Source: Paracoccaceae bacterium (GTDB taxonomy: Bacteria; Pseudomonadota; Alphaproteobacteria; Rhodobacterales; Rhodobacteraceae). From it: DNA of 39,706 nt. Location: assembly GCA_026982575.1 (NCBI GenBank), contig JALSGU010000237.1, forward strand, positions 1 through 39,706, given 5' to 3'. Positions 1 through 8,269 of this stretch are shown piece by piece (position 1 is the first letter of the stretch; every line of letters starts with the position of its first letter). Under the pieces are notes generated by a model that made no database searches, had not been told where the DNA came from, and saw only the letters and a program-made list of their open reading frames with translations. Both the position numbers and the translations under genes were made by a program.

Positions 1-278
1 AGGTCGCGCAAATAGCGGGTGGCCGCATCGCCAAGCTGTTTTTCCGCCGGACATTCGGCGTAATAGGTTTCAGGGGTGTCATAGCCAAGAATGCGGATGC
101 GCTCGGTCTGGCCGGTCTGGCAGGTCAGATCAATTGTATCACCATCAACAATCTTGGTGATCCGGCAGTTATTGCCGGCATCTGAAATGCCGGTTGTATC
201 TTTTGTTTCTGCAAAAAACAGCATTGCGCCGCCGCCCACAAAGACAATCATGGCAAAATTCCGCAGGGCTTTATTCAT
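1..278 (-). CDS. SNase-like (thermonuclease) family protein, 3' end cut off by the window edge
   Basis: The visible 92 codons start with MNKALRNFAMIVFVGGG, a short hydrophobic N-terminus that could be a signal peptide or anchor. They continue into a staphylococcal-nuclease fold signature: ITKIVDGDTIDL followed by RIRILGYDTPE. The Asp of DGDT, the Arg of RIRIL and the Glu of DTPE correspond to the calcium-binding and catalytic residues of the SNase family, so an exported, calcium-dependent nuclease is the best reading. The C-terminus lies outside the window. The gene begins 7 bp after the stop of the secreted-protein gene upstream and is the third gene of a cobS-led operon. It was found by reading through the left edge; the true length is unknown. 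Confidence 0.85.
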   Translation of the reverse strand, partial: MNKALRNFAMIVFVGGGAMLFFAETKDTTGISDAGNNCRITKIVDGDTIDLTCQTGQTERIRILGYDTPETYYAECPAEKQLGDAATRYLRD

Positions 279-285
279 GGTCTGG

Positions 286-957
286 TCATTTGATTGGCAA
301 TAATAATTGCGTTTCAGCCAGCACCAATGCGCTTCTTGTTTGGTCAATTATTTCATTCTGCTCGAACAAAGCAAAAATTTCTTTGAATTTTTGATAATAG
401 AGGTCCGGTGATGCTAAAGTGCCAATATCGATCAGGGCAAATTTTCCAACATCCGCAATGCGATATTGGTTGTTACTGCGGATCTGCGAATATGCAGTGG
501 GATAATCGGATTTAATATCCAGCCCTGGCCGAAGACGAAGGCCAATTACCAATAATGGCCAGCCTTGTTCCAGCGGCGGCAGGGGAAACATATATACGGG
601 GCCGCAATAATCCCGAAATCCAATGCCACCAGCAGGAAGGTATGGGAAAATTGATATATCCAGATTTTCCGATAAAGCTTCGCGTTCCATCGCCCATGCA
701 ATGAGCAGGGTTTCAGATGCCGGTAGCTCTATTTCCGAGGCGTTAACGCCAGCAGGCAGCCCATCCATCGGGGTTTTAGTGAATCGGAGTTCGCATGCTG
801 CTTGTTTTAATGCGTTTTCGGCGGGGGTCAGGCCCCGTTCGCTTTGGGCGGCCTGCTCGGCCTCGGTCATTTGGGCGGTGGACGCACTGCCAATGCTGAT
901 TGCCAATGCCAGGCAAAAGAAAAACCCCGCGTAAGTTTTTGCGATTTGGCGTTTCAT
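286..957 (-). CDS. Secreted protein of unknown function, cobS operon
   Basis: This 223-residue protein has a clear N-terminal signal peptide: basic MKRQIAK, then a hydrophobic run ending near ASTAQ. The mature part has only a few cysteines (CELRF near residue 55 and DYCGPVY near 117) and no catalytic motif that I recognise. I chose the ATG at 957, which overlaps the cobS stop by one base (TGATG). The in-frame GTG three bases upstream is a weaker alternative. The overlap with cobS and the 7-bp gap to the SNase-like gene imply one transcript. Exported proteins have no obvious role in cobalt insertion, so co-transcription does not by itself assign a cobalamin function. Confidence 0.8.
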   Translation of the reverse strand: MKRQIAKTYAGFFFCLALAISIGSASTAQMTEAEQAAQSERGLTPAENALKQAACELRFTKTPMDGLPAGVNASEIELPASETLLIAWAMEREALSENLDISIFPYLPAGGIGFRDYCGPVYMFPLPPLEQGWPLLVIGLRLRPGLDIKSDYPTAYSQIRSNNQYRIADVGKFALIDIGTLASPDLYYQKFKEIFALFEQNEIIDQTRSALVLAETQLLLPIK

Positions 958-1934
958 CACCCCAGACTTACGCTCACAGCGCTTTCTGGCAATTCCTCGT
1001 CAAAACACCGCTGGTAAAATTCCGCCACGGTCTGGCGCTCCAGCTCATCACATTTGTTCAGGAATGTCAGGCGAAAGGCAAAGCCCACATCGCGGAAAAT
1101 CTCGGCGTTTTGCGCCCATGTGATACAGGTGCGCGGTGACATAACAGTGGAAATATCACCGTTCATAAACGCCGTGCGGGTCAGGTCGGCGACCGTGACC
1201 ATCTGCGATACGATCTTGCGGCCTTGCTCATTATTATAATGCGGGGCCTTGCCAAGCACGATCATGGTTTCCGCATCGTGGCTAAGATAATTCAAGGTAG
1301 ATACAATCGACCAACGGTCCATCTGGGCCTGGTTGATTTGCTGAACGCCGTGATACAATCCGGTCGTATCCCCCAAGCCAACCGTATTGGCCGTGGCAAA
1401 AAGGCGAAAGCTTGGATGCGGGGTCAGGATTTTGTTCTGGTCCAGCAAAGTCAGTTTGCCATCGGTTTCCAGCACGCGCTGGATCACAAACATCACGTCA
1501 GGGCGCCCTGCATCGTATTCATCAAACACAATCGCACAAGGGTTTGACAGCGCCCAAGGCAGGATGCCTTCTTGAAATTCGGTGACCTGCACACCGTCGC
1601 GCAGCTTGATCGCGTCTTTGCCGATCAGATCAATGCGGCTGATATGGCTGTCGAGATTCACCCGCACAGTCGGCCAGTTCAGATGCGCCGCCACCTGTTC
1701 GATATGGGTGGATTTGCCCGTGCCGTGATAGCCCTGGATCATTACGCGGCGGTTATAACCAAAACCGGCCAGAATGGCGCGGGTGGTGTCGGGGTCAAAC
1801 TTATAGGTCGGGTCAATCGGCGGGGTGCGGTCGGTGGGTTCCTTGAACGCTTTGATGCGCATATCGCTTTCAAAACCAAAGCTGGCACGGATGTCGAAAT
1901 CTTCGGATGGGGTTTGGGTTTGGTCATTCGACAT
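957..1934 (-). CDS. cobS: Aerobic cobaltochelatase subunit CobS
   Basis: CobS is the AAA+ ATPase subunit of the CobNST complex, which inserts cobalt into hydrogenobyrinic acid a,c-diamide in aerobic cobalamin synthesis. This 325-residue protein has the family's usual length. The N-terminal segment is followed by Walker [10 protein letters not shown] at about residues 68-76, Walker [11 protein letters not shown] at about 134-143, and the sensor-like [14 protein letters not shown]. The whole sequence matches the alphaproteobacterial CobS pattern. It is the first gene of a minus-strand operon. The partner cobT is not visible. It may lie beyond the left edge after the SNase-like gene, which is inference. 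There are about 210 bp to the next gene upstream (sugE), so the promoter is probably in 1935-2120. Confidence 0.96.
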   Translation of the reverse strand: MSNDQTQTPSEDFDIRASFGFESDMRIKAFKEPTDRTPPIDPTYKFDPDTTRAILAGFGYNRRVMIQGYHGTGKSTHIEQVAAHLNWPTVRVNLDSHISRIDLIGKDAIKLRDGVQVTEFQEGILPWALSNPCAIVFDEYDAGRPDVMFVIQRVLETDGKLTLLDQNKILTPHPSFRLFATANTVGLGDTTGLYHGVQQINQAQMDRWSIVSTLNYLSHDAETMIVLGKAPHYNNEQGRKIVSQMVTVADLTRTAFMNGDISTVMSPRTCITWAQNAEIFRDVGFAFRLTFLNKCDELERQTVAEFYQRCFDEELPESAVSVSLG

Positions 1935-2120
1935 CGGATTTTCCTATCGATTCATTTTTGCAAGTTTTGGCGCATTTCTTAGTTGGGTGCAAGCCGCGTT
2001 TGGCCCCGGTCTTTTTATAACCATAATTGTGCTGAAGGAGATCAGGAGAGGTAATCAGATACATAGACGGGGTTCGGCGTGATGCGGTATCGGAGCAACC
2101 CGTATTGCCTTACGCAGTAT

Positions 2121-2147
2121 TGATCTCTGGCTGCTTCGCAGGGATCA
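2121..2147. terminator. Inverted repeat at the sugE stop codon
   Basis: Nine-base arms at 2121-2129 and 2139-2147 flank a nine-base loop and include the sugE stop codon. One position is a G-T wobble on the plus strand, which becomes an A-C mismatch in the sugE transcript. No T-run follows in either direction, so a factor-independent terminator is only weakly supported. Confidence 0.25.
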
Positions 2148-2474
2148 GGCCGTTGCCTGCCCCGAAAACACTTTTAGCCCGACAACCCCCGCAATGATCA
2201 GCATGATGCTGAGAATGCGCGCTAGTTCTTTTGATTCGCCAAACAGGAACATGCCCAATATGGCAACGCCAACCGCGCCGGTGCCTGTCCAGACCGCATA
2301 GGCGGTGCCAACCGGCAAGGTTTTCATGGCCTGAGCCAAAAAATAAAAGCTGATGATCATCGCAACAATGGTCAGCACCGAGGGCCATAACTTTGAGAAC
2401 CCTTCAGTGTATTTTATGCCGATCGCCCAGCCCATTTCAAATGTGGCGGCGATCATCAGATATATCCAGGCCAT
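2145..2474 (-). CDS. sugE: SMR-family efflux protein, SugE/Gdx (guanidinium exporter) type
   Basis: This 109-residue protein has four predicted membrane helices, the standard small multidrug resistance size. The essential membrane glutamate is E13 in [10 protein letters not shown]. SugE/Gdx-type markers rather than EmrE-type ones are visible: [33 protein letters not shown] and a C-terminal VVGLKVFSG. Members of this subtype export guanidinium by proton antiport as dual-topology dimers. The start is the ATG at 2474, preceded by GGGGGAAAG. An in-frame TTG at 2486 would add four residues but has no better ribosome site. No guanidine riboswitch of the mini-ykkC type (paired ACGR loops) was seen in the 100 bp upstream. 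Confidence 0.92.
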   Translation of the reverse strand: MAWIYLMIAATFEMGWAIGIKYTEGFSKLWPSVLTIVAMIISFYFLAQAMKTLPVGTAYAVWTGTGAVGVAILGMFLFGESKELARILSIMLIIAGVVGLKVFSGQATA

Positions 2475-2573
2475 TCTTTCCCCCAACTTTATGTTTCTTC
2501 GGGGTTATATGGGGCGGTTTGGCCTTGTTTTCAATAATAACCTGCGCCACGATATGCCGGATTAAAAGGATAA

Positions 2574-3797
2574 ATGCACATGGACATAGATTTCATCCGC
2601 AGCCAGTTTCCCAGCTTTCAGGAGCCATCTCTGCAAGGGCAGGCGTTTTTTGAAAATGCCGGTGGCAGCTATACTTGCAAACCGGTGATTGACCGGCTTT
2701 TCCGGTATTATCATCAGCGCAAGGTGCAGCCCTATGCACCTTATGAAGCCAGCCGTTTGGCAGGCGCCGAAATGGACGAGGCCCGCATACGACTGTCGGC
2801 AATTATGAATATCGGGGTTGACGAGCTGAGCTTCGGGCCTTCAACCACGCAAAACACTTATGTTCTGGCGCAGGCATTCGGGCAAATATTAAAGGCTGGC
2901 GATGCGGTTATTGTCACCAATCAGGATCACGAGGCCAATACCGGCCCGTGGCGGCGGCTGGCGGATCGCGGCATTGAAATACGGGAATGGCAAGTGGATG
3001 CAGATACCGGCCATCTGGATACTGCTGGCCTGAAAAATCTGCTGGATGACAAGGTAAAGCTGGTGTGTTTCCCCCATGTTTCCAATCTGGTGGGCGAAAT
3101 CAACCCCGTGGCAGAAATATGCGCCATGGTGCGGGCCGCGGGGGCGTATTCCTGTGTGGACGGGGTTAGTTTTGCGCCGCACGGATTGCCCGATATTGGC
3201 AGTTTGGGGGCCGATATTTACCTGTTTTCAGCCTATAAAACCTATGGGCCGCATCAGGGGATTATGTATGTGCGCGGCGCTTTGGCGGATGTTTTGCCCA
3301 ATCAGGGCCATTATTTTAATGCCGCATCAAGGGTGAAAAAGTTTACCCCCGCAGGGCCGGACCACGCCCAGATCGCAGCCTGTGCAGGTTTGGCAGATTA
3401 CGTAGATCTGGTGCATGACCACCATTTTGCACCAAACCCCGATGCCGCAGCGCGGGGGCGGGCGGTGTTCGAGCTGCAATCTGCGCAAGAAGCAAAGGTT
3501 TTGGCGCCGTTGCTGGAATATCTGCGAGCCCGTAATGATATTCGCCTGATCGGGCCAAGCGGGGTTAAAGGCAGGGTTCCGACAGTGGCAATACAAGGCC
3601 GCAAAACTGGCGAAGAATTGGCGCAAGACCTAATCAAACACAACATCATGGCAGGGGGCGGCGATTTTTATGCGGTGCGTCTGCTGGAGGGTTTGGGCAT
3701 CGACCCCGCCAAAGGCGTTTTGCGCCTTAGCTTTGTACACTATACCAGTCAGGGTGAGGTTAAGCAGCTAATCAAGGCGCTGGATCAAACCCTGTAA
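2574..3797 (+). CDS. PLP-dependent class V aminotransferase, cysteine-desulfurase-like
   Basis: This 407-residue fold-type I PLP enzyme resembles the cysteine desulfurase/kynureninase superfamily. Visible cofactor residues are the lysine in SAYKTYGPHQG (K222, Schiff base), the aspartate in YSCVDGVSF (D196) and the histidine in NQDHEANTG (H119). The N-terminal FFENAGGSYT motif is typical of the desulfurase-like subgroup. I do not see the mobile-loop cysteine region typical of IscS/SufS persulfide formation, so it may act on another substrate. The start is ATG 2574, six bases after AAAGGA; ATG 2580 (MDIDF) is an alternative. It is divergent from sugE. No Fe-S assembly genes are next to it, although a cysteine synthase lies about 1 kb downstream. 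Confidence 0.88.
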   Translation: MHMDIDFIRSQFPSFQEPSLQGQAFFENAGGSYTCKPVIDRLFRYYHQRKVQPYAPYEASRLAGAEMDEARIRLSAIMNIGVDELSFGPSTTQNTYVLAQAFGQILKAGDAVIVTNQDHEANTGPWRRLADRGIEIREWQVDADTGHLDTAGLKNLLDDKVKLVCFPHVSNLVGEINPVAEICAMVRAAGAYSCVDGVSFAPHGLPDIGSLGADIYLFSAYKTYGPHQGIMYVRGALADVLPNQGHYFNAASRVKKFTPAGPDHAQIAACAGLADYVDLVHDHHFAPNPDAAARGRAVFELQSAQEAKVLAPLLEYLRARNDIRLIGPSGVKGRVPTVAIQGRKTGEELAQDLIKHNIMAGGGDFYAVRLLEGLGIDPAKGVLRLSFVHYTSQGEVKQLIKALDQTL

Positions 3798-3819
3798 ACC
3801 GGCATTCCCTCCACCGGGG

Positions 3820-3957
3820 CGAAGCCGAGGCCATGCCCAAAAGGAAGTGGTCTTTTGCGCCAGCAAAAGCGCCGCTGGGATTGTGCGGGAGGGTTCCTGC
3901 GTGAAAAGAAGTTCTCCCGCCCTTCGGTTGGGCTTGGCCTCGCTACGCTCGGCTTCG
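3820..3957. repeat. Intergenic palindromic repeat element, copy 1
   Basis: This lies between two convergent genes and is built from nested inverted repeats. The outer left arm 3820-3840 matches the reverse complement of 3928-3957, apart from a 9-base insert and a mismatch. Inside are a perfect hairpin with arms 3852-3858 and 3863-3869 (4-base loop) and a second one with arms 3885-3891 and 3914-3920. The motif at 3931-3952 recurs with one mismatch at 34745-34766. It could be a dispersed REP-like element that also serves as a bidirectional terminator. Only two copies are in the window. Confidence 0.6.
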
Positions 3958-3965
3958 GTTCGGGG

Positions 3966-4649
3966 TTAGCCTAGCCAGATGGAATTAAACGATTGCCCGC
4001 GCGATGTCATGGCAATGGTTGCAGCCTGGCCTGCTACTCGAAAGCTGGTGCCTACCCACTCATACGCCGGATCATAAAACAGGTTGATCTTTAACGGGCC
4101 ACGGGTGGTATATTTTGTGCAATTCAACGCGCCCTCGTTTGTATTAAATGTTGCAGCGCCTGCGTTCAGGATGGTTAAATCCAGCGGTTTTCCGGTCTGG
4201 GTGCTGATCCATGTGGGGCGGCCCATAAAATCAGCGGTGAAATAGCTGGTGGTAGCAGGGTTGCCGGCAACAATGCCTTGAAAGCCGGTGCCGTCAATTT
4301 GCAAACCACCATCAACGCGATCGGCATTTGCATATTCGGCAGTGCCGTCATTATCAGTTGTAGATCGCAACTCCTGCAAAACCCCGTTTTGCCAGACCTC
4401 GCGGCTGGAAAGGTGATAGTTGAAATTGATGATGCCAAGAATGCTGATATCAAGCCGTGCCTCGACCTCGGCAATAATGCGACCTCCGGTCCGGGTTAAC
4501 ATTACCGAGGTCTCGCCCACCTGTTTACGGCCCAGAACCGCCGAAAACCGGCGCGTAGACGTTGCGGCAAGCGCGGGGCTGCCGATAAAGCCGGCAACTG
4601 CGGTTGCGCTGGTCAGGCCTGCTATAAATTTGCGACGGGTTGATAGCAT
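3966..4649 (-). CDS. Tat-exported DUF6134-like protein
   Basis: This 227-residue protein has a twin-arginine-type leader: STRRKFIAGL, then a hydrophobic stretch ending in SPALAA. The mature region is beta-rich, with phrases such as RRFSAVLGRKQVGET, LDISILGIINFNYHLSSREVW and FYDPAYEWVGTSFRVAG. This is the pattern of the DUF6134 family of periplasmic proteins of unknown function. No catalytic signature is evident. It is convergent with the class V aminotransferase and separated from it by the palindromic repeat element. It is divergent from cysteine synthase, with 151 bp between starts. The family assignment is from memory of the pattern and is moderately certain; export is more certain than function. 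Confidence 0.75.
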   Translation of the reverse strand: MLSTRRKFIAGLTSATAVAGFIGSPALAATSTRRFSAVLGRKQVGETSVMLTRTGGRIIAEVEARLDISILGIINFNYHLSSREVWQNGVLQELRSTTDNDGTAEYANADRVDGGLQIDGTGFQGIVAGNPATTSYFTADFMGRPTWISTQTGKPLDLTILNAGAATFNTNEGALNCTKYTTRGPLKINLFYDPAYEWVGTSFRVAGQAATIAMTSRGQSFNSIWLG

Positions 4650-4739
4650 TGAATAACCTCAAATATTTTGCATTTTATCGGGCTAATATAGGGGCTTGAT
4701 CGGGCTTTGCATAGGTTTTGAAAAAATACGGCTTCCGGC

Positions 4740-4767
4740 TTGTGCAAAGCAAAAAAACCCATAGATT
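4740..4767 (+). promoter_or_regulatory. Possible sigma-70-type promoter for the cysteine synthase gene
   Basis: A TTGTGC box at 4740-4745 and TAGATT at 4762-4767, 16 bp apart, sit about 35 bp before the cysteine synthase ATG in an AT-rich stretch. This is a sequence match only; no operator was recognised. Confidence 0.25.
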
Positions 4768-4800
4768 ACAAAAAGCCAAGCAATTCAAAGGTTTCATAGC

Positions 4801-5841
4801 ATGAATACTTACAAAGACCTGCCTGCCGCCATCGGCAACACACCGCTTATCCGCCTGAACAAGGCATCAGAACTGACCGGTTGCGAGATTTTAGGCAAAG
4901 CCGAATTTATGAATCCGGGTCAATCGGTTAAGGACCGCGCCGCGTTATCCATTATTCGGTCGGCCATTAAAAACGGCGAACTGCGCCCCGGTGGCACCAT
5001 TGTTGAAGGCACCGCAGGCAATACCGGCATTGGCCTTGGGCTGGTGGGGGCGGCGATGGGGTTTCGCACCGTGATTGTTATTCCTGATACCCAAAGCCAG
5101 GAAAAAAAGGATATGATCCGCCTGACAGGTGCCGAATTGATCGAGGTTCCGGCCAAGCCATACAAAGACCCGAATAATTTTGTGCGTTATTCGGGCCGTC
5201 TGGCCGAGGCATTGGCAAAAACCGACCCCAACGGGGCGATCTGGGCCAACCAGTTTGACAACCTTGCCAACCGCCAAGCCCATATTGACACCACAGGGCC
5301 GGAAATCTGGGCGCAAACCAATGGCAAAATAGACGGGTTTATCTGCGCGGTTGGTTCTGGCGGCACATTGGCGGGTATGGCCACATATCTGCGCCATAAA
5401 CACAATAACATAAAAATTGGTCTGGCTGACCCTGACGGGGCCGCGATCTATAGTTATTATACAACAGGAACGCTTGCATCCGAGGGCGGTTCCATTGCCG
5501 AGGGCATCGGGCAGGGGCGTATTACTGCCAATCTGGAAGGGTTGGAGGTGGATATGCCCTATAATATTCCCGATCGCGAAGCCTTGCCGGTTATTTTTGA
5601 TCTTTTGGCCAATGAGGGGCTTTGTATGGGCACTTCAACGGGCATAAATATTGCTGGCGCGATCCGCATGGCCAAAGATATGGGGCCGGGGCATACCATT
5701 GTTACCGTTTTGGCAGATTATGGCACCCGCTATCAATCAAAGCTGTTTAACCCTGAATTTTTGCGCTCCAAGGATCTGCCGGTGCCGCAATGGCTGCTTG
5801 AAAGCCGTGCGGATATTCCATCGGTGATGCAGGCGGGCTGA
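4801..5841 (+). CDS. cysK: Cysteine synthase A (O-acetylserine sulfhydrylase)
   Basis: This PLP enzyme converts O-acetylserine and sulfide to cysteine. The 346-residue sequence shows the fold-type II hallmarks in order: the PLP lysine K44 in GQSVKDRAA, the substrate loop EGTAGNTGIG near 70-78, and the phosphate-binding GSGGT at 185-189. The C-terminal extension beyond about residue 310 is longer than in the E. coli CysK type and agrees with the roughly 345-residue form that I associate with alphaproteobacteria. A cystathionine beta-synthase-like activity cannot be excluded, because it shares these motifs. The gene is followed 40 bp later by the MscS-family gene on the same strand, so the two may be co-transcribed. 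Confidence 0.9.
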   Translation: MNTYKDLPAAIGNTPLIRLNKASELTGCEILGKAEFMNPGQSVKDRAALSIIRSAIKNGELRPGGTIVEGTAGNTGIGLGLVGAAMGFRTVIVIPDTQSQEKKDMIRLTGAELIEVPAKPYKDPNNFVRYSGRLAEALAKTDPNGAIWANQFDNLANRQAHIDTTGPEIWAQTNGKIDGFICAVGSGGTLAGMATYLRHKHNNIKIGLADPDGAAIYSYYTTGTLASEGGSIAEGIGQGRITANLEGLEVDMPYNIPDREALPVIFDLLANEGLCMGTSTGINIAGAIRMAKDMGPGHTIVTVLADYGTRYQSKLFNPEFLRSKDLPVPQWLLESRADIPSVMQAG

Positions 5842-5881
5842 TCTTGCTTGCAATTCGTGTCGGCGCGCGGAATAAAGTTGT

Positions 5882-8221
5882 ATGATTAGAAATATTTTAC
5901 GCCCTGCGTTGGTTATGCTATTTTTCCTGATGGCCGGTTTTGGCGTGGCGCAAACCGAAACACAGCTGGAAAACCTGGCAATATGGGATGCCACGGCTGC
6001 GCGGGCAGAGGCTGTGCTAGAGCTGAAACAGGCATCAAACCCATCATTGGAGGTTTTGCGCACTGAGCTGGCCGGTCAGCGCAGTGCTGCGCAGGCCATG
6101 TATCAAGAAGGGCTTTCTGATGTAACTGCTTTGGCGGCGCAGCTTGCTGCACTTGGCCCCGAGCCTGAATCCAGCGACCCAGAACCGCCTGAAATTGCGG
6201 CTTTCAGAGAAGAAATCACGCAAAGCCTGGCGCGGGCCAATGTGCCGGTTCTGGAAGCCGATATGGCCTATCGACGGGCAAATGATCTGATCAAGCAAAT
6301 CGATACGCTGATCCGCACCCGCATAAACGAACAACTAACCACCCTTGGGCCTTCGCCGCTTAATCCTGCGCTTTTTGGTAAAGTTGTTACTGAACTGGGC
6401 CGGTATAGCGCTCGTGTCCGGGGGGAAATCACTGAAGCGTTCAGCCCCGAACAAATCTATCGCGGTCAGGTTTTGCACCGGTTGCCATTTTTGATATTGG
6501 CAATTGTCGCCAGTTTCGGCCTGCTATTCGGGGTGTTGCCAATTTTATTACGCCGTCTTGGCCGGTTGATTGAAATTGCTGAAACACCGGGCCGGCGACT
6601 CGGCTGGGCATTGTTGCTGAATATTATGCGTATTGTTGTGCCGGGGCTGGCGGCTGCCGGTTTGATTTGGGTGGTTGAATTTTCCGGTATTCCGGGGTTT
6701 TGGGGTCAAGCCATTACCAGCAAATTACCCATTATCGGGGTCATTGCTGTGGGCAGCTATTGGTTGGGTAACAGCCTGACGGGCGGGCGCTGGGCAACCC
6801 GCAATATCGGGATAATTTCGGCTAAATACAAAAAACCGGCGCGGCGTATTATTGCCATGCTGGGGCTGATATTGATTCTGAAAACTCTGGCCGATGCGGT
6901 GGTGGGGCGTATGGTGCTGGCCCCTGATGTTACCGCCGCGATTGAATTTCCCATTGTGCTGCTGGGCAGCTTTTTTCTGTATCGCGCGGCGCGGCTGATA
7001 AAAATATCGACCAATTCGGACAAAGATGACGGGCTTAATGTTGCGTTTTTACGGTTCATTCGACGCGCGGTGCTGGTGCTGTCATTTGCGGCGCCGATAC
7101 TGGCGGCAATCGGGTATTTTGCAGCGGCGCAATTTTTGCTATATCCAACCATCCTGTCGCTGGCGCTGCTTGGCACAGCTTATGTGGTTTTTGCAATTAT
7201 CGTAGAGGTTCTGGAAAGCTGGCTTGGCAGCGGTGTGCAGGCAGACGGGAAAAGTGATTTGCGGCTTTTGCCGGTGTTGCTCGGGTTTATGATTATGCTG
7301 GGCACCGTTCCGTTTTTGGCCCTGATCTGGGGCGCGCGGGTTTCGGACCTGACGGAAATGTGGGTGCTGTTGAATGACGGTATTCCATTGGGGGAATCGC
7401 GCATTTCACCCTCGGTGGTATTTGTATTTGGCGTGGTATTTACGCTTGGCTATATGCTGACGCGGGTTTTGCAAAAAGTATTCCGCACCTCGGTTCTGCC
7501 GCGTACCCGTATGGATACCGGCGGCAAGAACGCGATCCTGTCGGGGATATCTTATGTGGGCTTTACGCTGGCGGCACTGGCGGCGATTTCGGCCACCGGC
7601 ATTGATCTTTCCAGCTTGGCAATTGTTGCGGGTGCCCTGTCTGTCGGTATCGGGTTTGGCTTGCAAAATATTGTCTCGAATTTTGTTTCGGGCATTATTT
7701 TGCTGATTGAACGCCCCATCAAGGAAGGTGACTGGATCGAGGCCGGCCCGTATTCCGGCTATGTGCGAAAAATCGCGGTGCGCTCCACGATTATCGAAAC
7801 ATTTGAGCGTTCAAAAGTAATTGTGCCCAACAGTGATCTGGTGGCAGGGCCGGTGTTGAACTGGACCCATTCCAACATGGTCGGGCGGGTCAAGGTGCCG
7901 GTCGGGGTTGCCTATGGCACGGACCCGAGGCTGGTTGAAAAGATCCTGCTGGGGATCGCGGAAAAACACCCGATGGTTCTAAAAGACCCGGCACCTTCGG
8001 TTATTTTTCAGGGGTTCGGGGCAGATTCAATGGATTTTGAAATCCGGGCGTTTCTGCGGGACGTAAACTGGATGCTATCAGCCAAGTCTGACATGAACTT
8101 TGAGATCGTGCGGCAGTTTGCTGAGCACAATATAGAAATCCCGTTTGCACAGCGCGATATTAACCTTAAAAATATCGATGAACTCGGCGCAGCCTTTCGT
8201 GGCGAGAGGTTGAAACGCTAG
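5882..8221 (+). CDS. Large MscS-family mechanosensitive channel with DUF3772-type N-terminus
   Basis: This 779-residue inner-membrane protein has a signal peptide (MIRNILRPALVMLFFLMAGF, cleaved near VAQ). A periplasmic helical region resembles the DUF3772 domain and covers about residues 25-195. It is followed by many membrane helices from about residue 203 on. The pore and beta-domain signature of MscS lies at about 588-625: GFGLQNIVSNFVSG, then LIERPIKEGDWIEAG. The C-terminal part, with TIIETFERSKVIVPNSDLV and a final alpha/beta region, completes the family pattern. It probably opens on hypo-osmotic shock. The long extracytoplasmic N-terminus is typical of the YjeP/MscK-like size class rather than the small 280-residue MscS. 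Confidence 0.92.
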   Translation: MIRNILRPALVMLFFLMAGFGVAQTETQLENLAIWDATAARAEAVLELKQASNPSLEVLRTELAGQRSAAQAMYQEGLSDVTALAAQLAALGPEPESSDPEPPEIAAFREEITQSLARANVPVLEADMAYRRANDLIKQIDTLIRTRINEQLTTLGPSPLNPALFGKVVTELGRYSARVRGEITEAFSPEQIYRGQVLHRLPFLILAIVASFGLLFGVLPILLRRLGRLIEIAETPGRRLGWALLLNIMRIVVPGLAAAGLIWVVEFSGIPGFWGQAITSKLPIIGVIAVGSYWLGNSLTGGRWATRNIGIISAKYKKPARRIIAMLGLILILKTLADAVVGRMVLAPDVTAAIEFPIVLLGSFFLYRAARLIKISTNSDKDDGLNVAFLRFIRRAVLVLSFAAPILAAIGYFAAAQFLLYPTILSLALLGTAYVVFAIIVEVLESWLGSGVQADGKSDLRLLPVLLGFMIMLGTVPFLALIWGARVSDLTEMWVLLNDGIPLGESRISPSVVFVFGVVFTLGYMLTRVLQKVFRTSVLPRTRMDTGGKNAILSGISYVGFTLAALAAISATGIDLSSLAIVAGALSVGIGFGLQNIVSNFVSGIILLIERPIKEGDWIEAGPYSGYVRKIAVRSTIIETFERSKVIVPNSDLVAGPVLNWTHSNMVGRVKVPVGVAYGTDPRLVEKILLGIAEKHPMVLKDPAPSVIFQGFGADSMDFEIRAFLRDVNWMLSAKSDMNFEIVRQFAEHNIEIPFAQRDINLKNIDELGAAFRGERLKR

Positions 8222-8269
8222 CCATCTGAATCTAGGGTCAGGACCGGTGTGTATGGTTCGGGTTCTGGT

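Noticed and set aside
1572-1982. 136-codon plus-strand frame opposite cobS
   Set aside because: It lies entirely antisense to the well-supported cobS and its translation has no family features; it is a shadow frame.
2475-2573. Guanidine riboswitch upstream of sugE
   Set aside because: I looked for paired ACGR-loop hairpins of the mini-ykkC type and found none; the longer ykkC motif was also not seen.
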